Position numbers and translations under genes: made by a program. Source: Thereva unica (lineage: Eukaryota > Arthropoda > Insecta > Diptera > Therevidae). From it: a DNA stretch of 64,000 bases. Shown piece by piece: positions 41,302 through 53,343 of this stretch. Location of the stretch: assembly GCA_949987705.1 (NCBI GenBank), contig OX465281.1, positions 141,780,876 to 141,844,875 on the forward strand, in the 5' to 3' direction. Within the stretch, counting starts at the first letter, position 1. The number at the start of each line of letters is the position of its first letter. A model generated the notes under the pieces. That model had not been told where the DNA came from. It was given only the letters and a program-made list of their open reading frames with translations, and ran no database searches.

Positions 41302-41594
41302 TAGTTGATGGTCGATACCCAACAACAAAAGGAAAGTTTAGTAATTTGTTGATGGTCTATACCCAACAACAAAGGAAAGTTAATAGTTTGTTTATGGTCA
41401 AGTCCCAAAAACAAACGAAATATTAGTAGATTTGTTGATGGTCGATACCCAATACCAGTAGGAAAGGTTAATAATTTGTTGATGGTCGATACCCAACAAC
41501 AAAGGGAGAGTTTAGTAATTTGTTGATGGTTTATACCCAACAACAAAAGGAATATTAGTAATTCTGTTGATGGTCGATACACAACAACAGAAGG
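41302..41594. repeat. Minisatellite, about 44-bp unit, seven copies
   Basis: Units begin gttgatggtcgatacccaac and repeat every 43-44 bases with small changes. Not coding. Confidence 0.85.
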
Positions 41595-42188
41595 AATTTA
41601 GGAAAAGGAAAAAAGGAAAAAAAAATTAAAATATCCAAGTTCAACCCAACTTACCTCGATGATGATCTGGTACCAAGAGAGCGATCGCATCGTGCGCAAC
41701 AATTTTTATCAGTTTGTTTGAATTCAATCCAAGTGGGGATACAAAGGAAAACCGTAACGTGAAGTGATCTTGCTTCGATGATAGAAGTATGGATGCAATT
41801 TTATACGTAAGCATGTGTGAGACCTGATAGGTGTTACCAGAGTAAAATTTGAATGAATATCGTAAATTTTAAGTGAATGTTCGATTACTAAACTTAAATT
41901 TAGATTAGTGAATATCGACAATGCTGTAATGTGTTGCTGGTTAATTTCCAAGCACGCCAGATATGATAATGATATATGTTGTTGAGTGTCCACTGTACCC
42001 GAATGACTATGCTTCCTTTCATACGTGGTTCCAAGACATGTGTAATTTGACCTTTTCTTTGTGAATTAATATTGTCAATCTGAAATAAAAAAAGGCATTA
42101 AATACCCTAACGGTGATTTGGTGATTGCACCTAGAACAGACAAATTCAACGGATAACCAAGGAAAATTCCTTGCCGTGAAAGAATTGA
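41595..42188. other. Unique-looking non-coding sequence
   Basis: No gene, repeat or RNA is recognised here. Confidence 0.45.
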
Positions 42189-42385
42189 ACACATAGTACA
42201 TAGTACATGGTACATAGTACATAGTACATAAGTCATAGTACATAGTACATAAAACATAGTACATAGTACAAAGTACATAGATCACAGTACATAGTTTATA
42301 GTATGTATATAGTACATAGTACATAGTTTATAATATATAGTGCATAGTACATAGTACATAGTATATAGTACCTTAGTAAATAGTA
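42189..42385. repeat. Microsatellite (acatagt)n
   Basis: Runs of acatagtacatagt with small variants, about 190 bp. The long repetitive minus ORFs here (repeated cysteine/tyrosine) are products of the microsatellite and not genes. Confidence 0.9.
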
Positions 42386-42480
42386 CGTACTGTAAACGAT
42401 TGGAATTAATATCTCGACCAAAATAATGTACGCAACCGTAATTAATATATATTCACCACTTTCTAATCACTACTAATTAA

Positions 42481-43953
42481 AACTAGTTGGGATGTGGGTT
42501 CGACCCTTTCGGTCCACACGATCAACTTCCCAGTATGATGGATGTTGAATATATGATTGGATATTTTAATAATAAATGAACAATAGGCAATATCGTTAGT
42601 TTACAAGCAGAATTCACTAAGTACAATTTTTCAAGTTTTTAGTTTTTTATACTAAAGTAAGTCTTATAATGCCAACTTTATACTGGCAATACCTTATAGC
42701 CCGCAAACTAATATTGTTAAGGTTTTTAGGGGGGTTAGTTTCGGATTTACCTTGTCCATAATGACACAAAACTACAAAATCATTTCTGCCAAAACTCATT
42801 AAGTCGTTGCGTTTTTTCATTTTAATCTAAAAATCCAGTATAAGAATTAAATAATTATTTCAATTCTTTTGTAAACTAAACTAAGAAATCTAAAAAACAA
42901 TGTATACTGAGCCGATTACTATTATATGCCATTACAAAATTTTCAGAGACACAAACATCTTAAATATCGATTTACTAAAAACTATGGTTTTTGACTTAGT
43001 GATTTCTGCTTTTAAACCCACGATATAGAGTATTATCTATAATACCGAGAATTTGTCACAATTGTTTATCAATATTTTCGCTAAAATGTCAAACTAAATA
43101 TGCGCACTTACAAGATTAGGATGACGAAAATGTATACAAAATTGATGAATTAATGTTTTTCGGCACCTCAATGAAGTCGATATAGTTTTTAGTTCGCGCG
43201 GTATCGTGCAGGTACAAAAATCACTTAAGTCATTTAAACCAAAAAACCGCTGGACCGAATATTATAAAAAAAATTTCAGATTATATTGTCGCTAATACGC
43301 TTCGAACGGCACCTCAAGTAAGTCAAAATCTTTCGTGGTTCGGGCGATATCGTGCAGGTACAAAAATCACTTACGCCGCTTAAACAAAAAAACGGCTCGA
43401 CCGAATTTTATGAAAATCTTTTCAGATCATATTTTGGTTAATACTCTTCGAACGGCACCTCAACTAAGTCGATATCTTTTATAGTTCGCGCGATATCGTG
43501 CAGGTACAAAAATCACTTATGTCATTTAAATCAAAAAACCGCTGGACCGAATATTATAAAAATCTTTTCAGATTATATTGTCGCTAATACGCTTCGAACG
43601 GCACCTCAAGTAAGTCAATATCTTTCGTGGTTCGGGCGATATTGTGTAGGTACAAAAATCACTTACGTTGCTTAAACAAAAAAACGGCTGGACCGAATTT
43701 CATGAAAATCTTTTCAGATCATATTTCGGTTAATACGCTTCGAACGACACCTCAACGAAGTCGATATCAGTTTTGGTTCGCGCGATATCGTGCAGGAAAA
43801 AATGACCACATCCGTACGCACATACACACACACACATACTTCCTCCCAATTTTTTGCTTAAATTGCTCCTGGGACCTTGAAAGATGAAATTACGTTGAAA
43901 TTTTCGATTTCGATTTTCGGACCGAATACAATAACTTCCTATACTGGGAAGTT
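42481..43953 (+). mobile_element. Helentron-like non-autonomous repeat, copy A
   Basis: Begins aactagttgggatgtgggtt and ends with the hairpin aacttcctatactgggaagtt (43933-43953). Near the 5' end, aacttcccagtat forms a subterminal inverted repeat with the 3' end. Inside are about five units of about 145 bp (markers ttcgaacggcacctcaa at 43302, 43448, 43593, 43738) and a (ca)n tract. A 3' hairpin, subterminal inverted repeats and inner tandem repeats fit HINE/Helentron-type elements. No coding part. Confidence 0.6.
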
Positions 43954-44020
43954 AAAAAAAAACCCGGTTAATCTTTACTATTCTTTAATTCGAACAAATT
44001 CAAGTTAGTTATAAAATATA

Positions 44021-44749
44021 AACTAGTTGGGATGTGGGTTCGACCCTTTCGGTCCACACGATCAACTTCCCAGTATGATGGTTGTTGAATATTATGATTG
44101 GATATTTTAATAATAAATGAACAATAAGCAATAAAGAATATATGTATAATACCGAGAATTCGTCACAATTGTTTATCAATATTTTCGCTAAAATGTCAAA
44201 CTAAATGTGCGCACTGACAAGATTAGGTATTAATGTGTTTCGGCACCTCAATGAACTCGATATAGTTTTTAGTTCGCGCCGTATCGTGCAGGTACAAAAA
44301 TCACTTAAGTCATTTAAACCAAAAAACCGCTGGACCGAATATTATAAAAATCTTTTCAGAATATATTGTCGCTAATACGCTTCGAACGGCACCTCAAGTA
44401 AGTCAATATCTTTTGTGGTTCGGGCCATATCGTGCAGGTACAAACATTACTTACACCGCTTAAATAAAAAAACGGCTCGACCGAATTTCATGAAAATCTT
44501 TTCAGATCATATTTTGGTTAATACGCTTCGAACGACACCTCAACGAAGTCGATATCAGTTTTGGTTCGCGCGATATCGTGCAGGAAAAAATGACCACATC
44601 CGTACGCACATACACACACACACACACACACATACTTCCTCCCAATTTTTTGCTTAAAATGCTCCTGGGACCTGGAAAGATGAAAATACGTTGAAATTTT
44701 CGATTTCGATTTTCGGACCGATTACAATAACTTCCTATACTGGGAAGTT
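44021..44749 (+). mobile_element. Helentron-like repeat, copy B, internally shorter
   Basis: Same start (aactagttggg) and same 3' hairpin (44729-44749) as copy A. It has fewer inner 145-bp units and a longer (ca)n. It lies 67 bp downstream of copy A in the same direction. Confidence 0.65.
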
Positions 44750-44967
44750 AAAAAGGCACAAATTCTAGCGAGAAAAAAAACAACTCCAAGGAACACGTCA
44801 GCCATTTCGTCCTTAATTTCTAGTCCCAATCCCATCTTTTCAAAATCTCCTCTCTCCTTAGCGGTATCAAAAATATTTTTGGAAAACGTTTGTCAATTGT
44901 TTTGCATATTGTGATGTATTGTTTTGTACTATGTATAGATGTGAGCGGGTCGATGTGTTGTTGGTTT

Positions 44968-47900
44968 GTTTACTCTCATTCATCATTCATTGCGTTCCTT
45001 TAATCCCTCATGGGACATAGGGCGGATACAGTTGCCCTCCAGCGGACTCTGTTTTGCGCGACAGCTCTCAGTTCCGACCAGGATCTCCCAGTTGTTGCGG
45101 CTTCTGCTAGTAGGGTTCTCCTCCAAGTTGTTCTAGGTCTTCCGACTCGACGGGATCCTTGCGGATTCCAGTCGAGGGCCTGTTTGGCTAGATTTTCGTT
45201 TTCGCGTCGCAAGGTGGGGCCAACCCAATATCATTTCCTTCGCCTGATTTGGTCGTCTATCCTTTCTTGGCCGGCACGGCGACATAGTTTTTCTTTTGAA
45301 ATTCTATCCTGCCAGCGGATTTTTATGATACGACGCAGGGGCATCTGTTGATGAAGACTTGTAGGCGCCCTGTGATGAATTGGGTGGCTTTCCATGTTTC
45401 GCAACCATACAAAAGAACTGCCTTAACGTTGGAGTTGAACAGCCGCAATTTGGTGTTAGTTGATATCTCCGTTGTTCTCCATATGCGGAACAGGCATGCA
45501 TATTCGCCTCGTGCTTTATTAACTTCCCAGTATAGGAAGTTATTGTAATCGGTCCGAAAGTCGAAATCGAAAATTTCAACGTATTTTCATCTTTCAAGGT
45601 CCCAGGAGCATTTTAAGCAAAAAATTGGGAGGAAGTATGTGTGTGTGTGTGTATGTGCGTACGGATGTGGTCATTTTTTCCTGCACGATATCGCGCGAAC
45701 CAAAACTGATATCGACTTCGTTGAGGTGTTGTTCGAATCGTATTAACCGAAATATGATCTGAAAAGAATTTCATGAAATTCGGTCCAGCCGTTTTTTTGT
45801 TTGAGCGACGTAAGTGATTTTTGTACTTGCACGATATCGCCCGAACTACAAAAGATATTGACTTACTTGAGGTGCCGTTCGAAGCGTATTAGCGACAATA
45901 TTATCTGAAAAGATTTTTATAATATTCGGTCCAGCGGTTTTTTGGTTTAAATGACTTAAGTGATTTTTGTACCTGCACGATATCGCGCGAACTATAAAAG
46001 ATATCGACTTAGTTGACGTGCCGTTCGAAGAGTATTAACCAAAATATGATCTGAAAAGATTTTCATAAAATTCGGTCGAGCTGTTTTTTTGTTTAAGCGG
46101 CGTAAGTGATTTTTGTACCTGCACGATATGGCCCGAACCAACAAAGATATTGACTTACTTGAGGTGCCGTTCGAAGCGTATTAGCGACAATATAATCTGA
46201 AAATATTTTTATAATATTCGGTCCAGCGGGTTTTTGGTTTAATTGACTTAAGTGATTTTTGTACCTGCACGATACCGCGCGAACTAAAAACTATATCGAT
46301 TTCATTGAGGTGCCGAAAAACATTAATACATCAATTTTATATACATTTTCGTCATCCTAATCTTGTAAGTGCGCAAATTTAGTTTGACATTTTAACGAAA
46401 ATATTGATAAACAATTGTGACAAATTCTCGGTATTATGCATATATTCTATATTGCCTATTGTTCATTTATTATTAAAATATCCAATCATAATATTCAACA
46501 TCCATCATACTGGGAAGTTGATCGTGTGGACCGAAAGGGTCGAACCCACATCCCAACTAGTTTATTCTGGAACTGACATCTTCTTCTGCACCACCATTTT
46601 CGGTAATAATACTACCGAGGTAGCAGAATTTATCGACCAGTTCCACGTCACGGTTATTCAGCGCAGTCCGTTCAATGGTGTTTGCATTTATCCGCATTTC
46701 TTTAGTTTTAGTTGGATTTAGCCTTAAGCTGGACTACTTTCTATTGCCAAATTGTTAATCATGTTTTTGAGGTCCTGGTGTCTGTGGGCCAGCAAACAGA
46801 TATCATCTGCGTAGTCGAGATCTTTAAGGCGGTCTAGCAAACCCCATTGTATGCCGCCTGTTCTTCTATCTACAGCGCAGACAAGGATGTCATTTATTAC
46901 TATAAGAAATAGTAAAGGCGAAAGTAGGCATCCTTGTCGTACTCCTGAACTCACCTCAGAGCTGTCGATAATTGTCTATTATGGAGAACTCTGCATTTGG
47001 AATTGTTATATAGGGCTTTTATCAATTCTATTATTTTATCAGGCAGTCGGCGTCGCCGTAGTGCCTGCCATATAAAGCTCCTATTGACCGAGTCGAACGC
47101 TTTCTCATAATCTACGAAAGCAAGGTATAGGGGGGATTGGAATTCAGTAGACTGCTCCACTATTATTCGTAATGTGTTGATATGATTAATACATGAGCGG
47201 CCCTTCCTGAATCCGGCCTGCTGCCTGCTAAGCGTTCGGTCTACTGCCTCACTTATCCTAGATAGCAATATATGGGACAAAATTTTGCCCACAGTAGATA
47301 GTAAACAGATGCCTCTCCAGTTGTCGCATATTTTTAGGTCCCCCTTTTTTGGTATTTTGACTATGATACCTTCCGTCCAATCCTCCGGAAAGGTACAGGT
47401 GTTCCATGCTATTTCCAGGATAGGCTGAAACGCATCTGCTATGAGGCTTGAATCGGCTTTCAACAATTCTGGCGGGATGCCATCTTTTTCAGCTGCTTTA
47501 CCATTGGCCATCGCATGAATTGCGGTTACTATTTCCGTCTTGGTTGGGGCCCGGGTGGTAGTTCTTATTGGCTGTGCATTGTTGCTGGTGTTCTGAGGTT
47601 CCTGCGTAAATGAACCATTCAGGGCGGCGAAGAAGTAATCTCTCGATCTTTGGAGCTGCTCCTCGTCGCTGCACAGCAGCCTTCCATCCGCACTCTTAAC
47701 GGCATGCTTTTTAGTAGAGTGCTTTCCCGTGAGCTGTTTAGTAATTTGGTACAGAACATTACTATTGCCTGTGTTTGCCGCGTTTTCCGCTTTTTCTGCG
47801 AGCTCGTTTATCTGCTGCCTTTTATCACGCCGGACACTTCTCTTTACCTCCCGGTGTAATTGGGAGTATTCCCGTTCCAGTTGGTAACGTCTTTCAGGGT

Positions 47901-48690
47901 CGCTTGTAGAGTTTACGTTATTTTTTAGGGCTCTCCTGCGTTCTATTTTTTGCCAGGTTGTGTCCGAGATCCAGTGTTGCTGGTTTCTTTGGACATAACC
48001 GATGCTCGTTTCCGCAGCCGTCAATATTGCGCCCTTTGTCCTACTCCACAGCTCTTCAATATTTGTGTCGTCAGAAACGTTGTGCTGGTTTAATATTTGT
48101 TGTAGGTTTCCAGCAAATTCCCGCTTTTTACCGCTCTCCCGCAGATGGTCGACGTTGAACCGTCTACGGTTTATAGCATCGCGCTGTACGTTTCTGATTG
48201 CGGCGATTTTAAGGCGAATAGTTGCTACTACCAAATGGTGGTCGCTTCCAGTGTCTGCTCACCTGAAACTCCTGACATCCTCAAGGTTAGTTTTCCAACT
48301 GCCGCTGACGGCCATCTTATGTTCTATCTGATTTCTCGTTCTACCATCGGGCGATACCCAGGTGTATCTTCTTGTGACAAAAGTAAGCTCCACCTACCAT
48401 GAGTTGGTAGGAGCTACAGAAGTCAACGAAAAGCTCACCATTGTTATTGGTAACTTGGCTTACTTACTTGATTTCCAATTGTTTGTTCAAGGCCGGTGTT
48501 GTCACGGCAGATCTGTGCGTTTAAGTGGGTATAGTTTCAGGAGTTTGCTTGTAGATGGTAACGGCTGTTTGTTGCATAATAGCTTATATTCCGGAAAGCT
48601 ATGCTGCTGGATAACCCTGATCCAAGTGGCCAGCGCAGTATTTCTTTCTTCCAGCCCTAAAGGGCCTGTAGTGCGCTGATCTTCAGTTCC
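44968..48690 (-). pseudogene. Decayed LINE with endonuclease fragment and RT, interrupted by copy C
   Basis: On minus: endonuclease C-terminus with SDHHLVVA (catalytic His) near 48230; RT in 46951-48234 with KIPKKGDL, CDNWRGICLL, QAGFRKGRSC and FVDYEKAFDS (catalytic D); then 46724-46954 with SSGVRQGCLLSP and YADDICLL (catalytic DD) in another frame; then a thumb piece in a third frame to 46563; then, beyond the inserted copy C (45521-46562), the C-terminal region ending near 45000 with QGSRRVGRPRTTWRR. The 3' tail shows atgaatgatgaatga, typical of RTE-like elements. The 5' end stops near 48690 against BEL-C pol. Clade (RTE-like or related) is not settled. Confidence 0.75.
45521..46562 (-). 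mobile_element. Helentron-like repeat, copy C, inserted in a LINE
   Basis: Reverse orientation: hairpin at 45521-45541 and aactagttggg end at 46562. Removing it joins ctttatt to tattctgg and the LINE frame is continuous, so there is no target duplication and the insertion lies between two T bases, the site preference described for Helentrons. Confidence 0.65.
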
Positions 48691-48714
48691 TGATAGATTT
48701 TTAACGAATCGTAG

Positions 48715-51700
48715 TCAAAGGGCCGTGATTCGTAGCAACCTTTGTAGGGATGAATAGCGATAAAGTATTGCGAAGGAGAACTCAACAGTTTGTTGTCTAG
48801 AAATAAAGGTTGCTGGAGGCCGAAGTTCCTCGTATAGCATATTGTTTGACAGACTTTCAGTAGATACGGGCCAGGTTGAAGGGTGCTGCCTTAACCAAGG
48901 TGGGCCGGACCACCATAAGTTATAGTCCTTGAGTTGCTCTGGAGGGATACCTCGACTTATACAGTCTGCAGGGTTGTCGCTGGATCGTACATGCCGCCAA
49001 GTGGCACTAGGAATGAGAAGATGTATCTGTGCTACTCTGTTCGCGACGTATACTTTCCATTTTGATGGATGTTCGCGCAACCATGCTAGTACGATGGTGG
49101 AATCAGTCCACAAATACACCGGGACGTCTTCAAGTTTCAACTCATGCTGAAGGTAAGGAACGAGTTCTGCGAGTAGCGCAGCACCACATAACTCCAGTCG
49201 TGGCAGTGATACAGTCTTGATAGGACTTACTCTCGTTTTGGCCAGAAGTAAAGAGATCTGTACGTTGTCGAAATCATGTAACACTCGCAAGTAGACTACT
49301 GCTCCATACGCTTGCAGCGAAGCATCACTGAATCCATGAATCTCCAATCCAATGTGAGATTCCTTAGAAGTTCCTATCCACCGCTCCACGTGAATTTCTT
49401 GGAGTATAGTTAAACTCTGCTTGAAGTTAATCCAATATTCCGTCAAGTCTTTAGGCAAAGCGCCATCCCACTGGACTTTAGCCAGCCAGAGCTGTTGAAT
49501 GAAGATTTTTGCATTTGACAGGAAAAAGCCATCCAAGAGGGTCGTATAGACGACCTACATCCGCCAACACGGTTCTTTTGGTGATGGTATGTGTCACTGG
49601 TAGATTAATTAGGAAGCTAAACTGGTCAGTTGTAGGACTCCAATTAATTCCTAAAGCTTTGATTTGTGGATCTCTGACAACCTGTACCGATGCCTTTAGC
49701 TCTCGATCCGCCTCCGGAATGTCAGCGATCAATTCAGGAAAATTGGAAATCCATTTACGGAGATTAAACCCACCCAACGATAATAGGTGACGAAGTTCGT
49801 TTCTGAGGTTGATGGCGTTTTGTTTGGTAAAGGCCCCGAATAAAGCATCATCGACGTAGACGTTGTCCTTCAGAATGCAAGCTGCAGACGGATACTCACT
49901 GCAATAATCAACTGAGAGTTGCTGTAGGGTTTTACATGCTAGGTAGGGAGCACAGGCCGTACCATATGTAACTGTGCACAACCGAAAGTCTTGCAGTGGA
50001 TGTGAAGGTGATTCTCGCCATAGTATATGCTGAAGATCCTGGTCACGTTCGTCGACAAGTATTTGACGAAACATCTACTCGATGTCAGCTGCAAAAATAA
50101 ATGGGTAGAAACGCCACTTTGAGAGAATAGCGATGATATCCTTTTGGAGTTTAGGACCGGTATGCAAAATATCATTGAGTGACAGACCTGTGGAAGTTTT
50201 CTGGGATGCATTAAAAACTACTCGCAACTTAGTAGTAGAGCTACTCATTTTAACAACGGCATGGTGTGGCAGGTAATTGGCTTTTGTATAGTCGTTGGAA
50301 TTGTGCACTCTAGTCATGTGATTTAAACGCAGATACTCCTCCATAAAGGACGAATATGACTCATAAAGAGTTTGATCCTTTGAAAATCGGTGTTCCAATC
50401 GTTTTAAGGCAGAGAAGGCTATATCGTTTGATTGTCCTAAGACTAGTGGAGACTGTTTTAGAGGAAGCCGAACTACATATCTCCCCTGTTGGTTGCGATA
50501 ATGTGACTCTGCGAAGAACCTCTCACATTCCTCTTCTTCCTGAGTAAGTTTGCTTGTTTTTGGTGGTTCTTCTATCTCCCAAAATTTTCTCAGATAGACG
50601 TCTAAATCCGTGGTACTGCAGTGTAAACTAGTAAAGGTGGGAGTTCCCGAGGGGGCTGCGCCAGCCTTACCGGAGAGGATCCAACCTAATGATGTCAACT
50701 GAGCCACAGGAGCGTCAGCGTCACCAACTCTAATCTCACCTCGAATAAGTCTTGCATAAATCTCGGCGCCCAGTATTAAATCGATGCGTGATGGCGTAGC
50801 AAATTCCGGGTCTGCTAGTTCTAGGCCTGAAATATGGGGCCAATTATCTCGTACAATATGTCTTGATGGGAGTGGCTGAGTGAGTATAGGCAAGACTAAA
50901 GACTGAACAGCATAAGAGCATTTGGGATCCACCGAGGAAATAATTTCATGAGTTACACAAGTTTTTATAACATCAGATTCAAAAGCACCAACCATAGTAA
51001 GTGAGATATTAACTTTCCGTTTTGGCAGCCGCAGATAATTCACTAATGAAGTAGTTATGAAGTTGGACTCCGATCCTTGATCCAATAGAGCTCGGGCTTT
51101 AATTAAGCGACCATCATATGATCGAAGTAGTACAATTGCAGTGGCCAATAAGATTGTGGTAGTTGGTTGATAATTATTAACTAAGTGTGCGTTGACATTA
51201 CTAGATATTTGAACTTTAGGGTTAGCATGAGATAACATAGCAGAAGTAGTTGAACCAGAGGAATCTTCCTGATTAAACGCAGATGAAGGCTTGTCTGGTG
51301 TAGCAGTATCAGGAACTATGGGCAGTCTCGATTTGTGTAACATTGTATGATGATTGTTATTGCAAATTTGACATCGTTTGCTGGAACTGCAGCTCAAGGT
51401 ATTGTGATTCGACCTTAAACAATTGAAGCATAAGTTTTTATTGTTTACAAAAGCGATGCGACCATCTACTGATTTCGCTCTGAATTGTGGACAGAACATT
51501 ACAACATGTCTTTGTTGACATAACACGCATCGGTTAGACAACGACGAGTGAAAGCTGTTTGATGTTGCTTTAAAGGTAGCAGCAGGTGCAGATTTAGTAA
51601 GGTGGCGACTTGGCCCTGCGCATTTGATAGCATTGAGTGTGTGAATCCTGCTTTCTAAAAATGATTTTAAGTCCTGAAATAATGGAAGCTGAGTGGATGA

Positions 51701-52522
51701 CGATAGAGAAGTTTCCCAATCCTTGCGCGTAGAATTATCCAACTTTGACGATAGGAAATGCACAAGCCAATCATTCCAGGAATCGACAGGTCGCTTTAAA
51801 TTCTCCAGTGCTCTTACATGTTGCGTAAAATTATCAACGACACGCCGCAATTCAGAAGCAGTTTCAGACGACATAGGTGTGAGATGAATCAAGGCAATTA
51901 GATGAGAACTAACCAACATTCTCATATTATCGTATCTATCTGACAGTATTTTCCACGCCGCTGAATAGTTTGCGTCCGTCAGAGCTAAATGTTGTAGAAG
52001 CTTAGATGCCTCTCCAGTCAATGAAGATTTCAAATAATGCATTTTTTGTACCCACGAAAGCGAATCGTTGTCATGAATTAAAGATGTATATGTATCTCGA
52101 AACGCAGGCCAATCCACATATGCCCCATTAAACGATGGAAGATTGATTTTGGGTAGTTTGACGGCTGATGCCATAGTGGGCCTGATAGTCGAATTTAACC
52201 TTGATTCTTCGGAAGTCGTGGGAGGGACATGGAAAGATTGCAACTGGTCATTGAGCCAACTTGAAGTGTCAATATAACAACACTCTACTTGTGAGAAAAC
52301 GTCGGATTTAAAGTAGTCATCGTCCTTTAATTGTTGGGTATTAACTAATTCGCACAATTCATCGTGATATTTTAGATATGTAGACCAGTAAGAATGAAGT
52401 AATTGCAAACGCGCGTTTAAAAAGTATTCCGTCCGCTTATCTTTACCAGTCTTCAGCACATTAGTAAGAAATTTCTCTAACCGATCCGCGGCTGTAAATA
52501 ATTTAACCTTAAGTTGGTCCAT
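48715..52522 (-). pseudogene. gag-pol: BEL-C gag-pol, interrupted and truncated
   Basis: ATG at 52522 (MDQLKVKLFTAADRL). Gag has a DUF1759-type region (INLPSFNGAYVDW; KMHYLKSSLTGEA) and zinc knuckles (CVLCQQRHVVMFC; CFNCLRSNHNTLSC). The protease has LLDQGSESNF in place of the usual D-S/T-G context, then come RT with KLRVVFNASQ and ADIE. A TAG at 50075-50077 replaces the lysine codon that follows ADIE in relatives. The frame then runs on (MFRQILVDE, YVDDALFGA at about 49855), changes again near 49530 (in the stretch after PLGW), and ends in the RNase H region (WTDSTIVLAW) at 48715. Confidence 0.85.
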
Positions 52523-52552
52523 TTCAAAGTCTAGCTCAAATATCAAATGCAC

Positions 52553-52869
52553 TAATTAATTAAGTCACTGGATTTTCGACTTTATGTCACTATTTATTTA
52601 ATAGTAAAGCCTACAACAACATTGAAGATTACCTTACCAGTGTGCGTGAAAATTGTACAAATTACAAACCGCCCCTCCAACGGTGTCGAGAACTGATTGC
52701 TTACGTCACACCACTTTATAAATCCAATATGGTTAACTGTAACTGGCTCTAATGATATTTTTTGATTAGAAAAACTTTGTGAGTAAGCACTCCACGATCA
52801 CTAATCACTTGAAATATTACACCTGTAATTAGCACTAATGTACTTTATGTATATCGCACGGGGCCGGAG
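52553..52869 (-). other. BEL-C untranslated leader
   Basis: Non-coding sequence between PBS and gag. Nothing else seen. Confidence 0.6.
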
Positions 52870-52887
52870 ATCCGGCTCGAAGGACCA
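52870..52887 (-). other. BEL-C primer binding site, tRNA-Tyr type
   Basis: Plus atccggctcgaaggacca, the minus complement TGGTCCTTCGAGCCGGAT. 18 bases fit the tRNA-Tyr 3' end. Four bases from the LTR. Confidence 0.75.
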
Positions 52888-52891
52888 AAAA

Positions 52892-53335
52892 TGTTTCTAA
52901 AAGTATGCGGATCGCGCTGGACGATCCTCCAGAAATTAGACTCGCAACAGGACGAGCTTAAGAATGATTAAGGTACCGAATATCGTCTTAGAACGATTAA
53001 CACCTTTTCTCGCACAGGACGAGGGTACAGCAGGGTTTTAACAAATAAAAAGATCGATCGGCGCTTACACGTTTATTTCGAGTTCAGCAGTTACAAAGCG
53101 ACTGACAACAGTTTTTCTTATCCGATCGTACAAAAAACAAGTAACAGTTCAATATATACAATGAGCTGGGTTGATATAGGATTAACAGTTTTCATATACA
53201 AATTGTTATCAATACTTGAATAAATAGACAATCAAGTGTTGCCAGTTAGTAAAAATTACTAATTTATATGTTATTCTAATTAGTTCGGTATTTTAATGTT
53301 ATTTTAATGTTGAAATGTTGAAAGAATCTCGAACA
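52892..53335 (-). repeat. BEL-C 5' LTR (about 444 bp)
   Basis: Plus strand starts tgtttctaaaag next to the PBS. The far edge is taken at ...ctcgaaca, giving TG...CA ends. The outer limit is tentative since there is no second copy in the window. Confidence 0.55.
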
Positions 53336-53343
53336 CGATGAAT

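Larger units (their letters stand above)
48715..53335 (-). mobile_element. BEL-C: 3'-truncated BEL/Pao retrotransposon
   Basis: On minus: 5' LTR (about 52892-53335), tRNA-Tyr-type PBS, leader, gag, protease, RT and the RNase H region. Integrase, any env and the 3' LTR are missing; the decayed LINE begins where pol ends. BEL-D starts 8 bp from the LTR edge. Confidence 0.85.

Noticed and set aside
41301..41582. Minus-strand ORF with repeated 15-residue units
   Set aside because: It follows the 44-bp minisatellite and has no independent gene signals.
42019..42324. Minus-strand ORFs of repeated Cys-Thr-Met-Tyr residues
   Set aside because: They are translations of the acatagt microsatellite.
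43627..44657. Two similar plus-strand ORFs (43627-43887 and 44415-44657)
   Set aside because: They are the same reading of the Helentron-like repeat arrays and end in the (ca)n tract.
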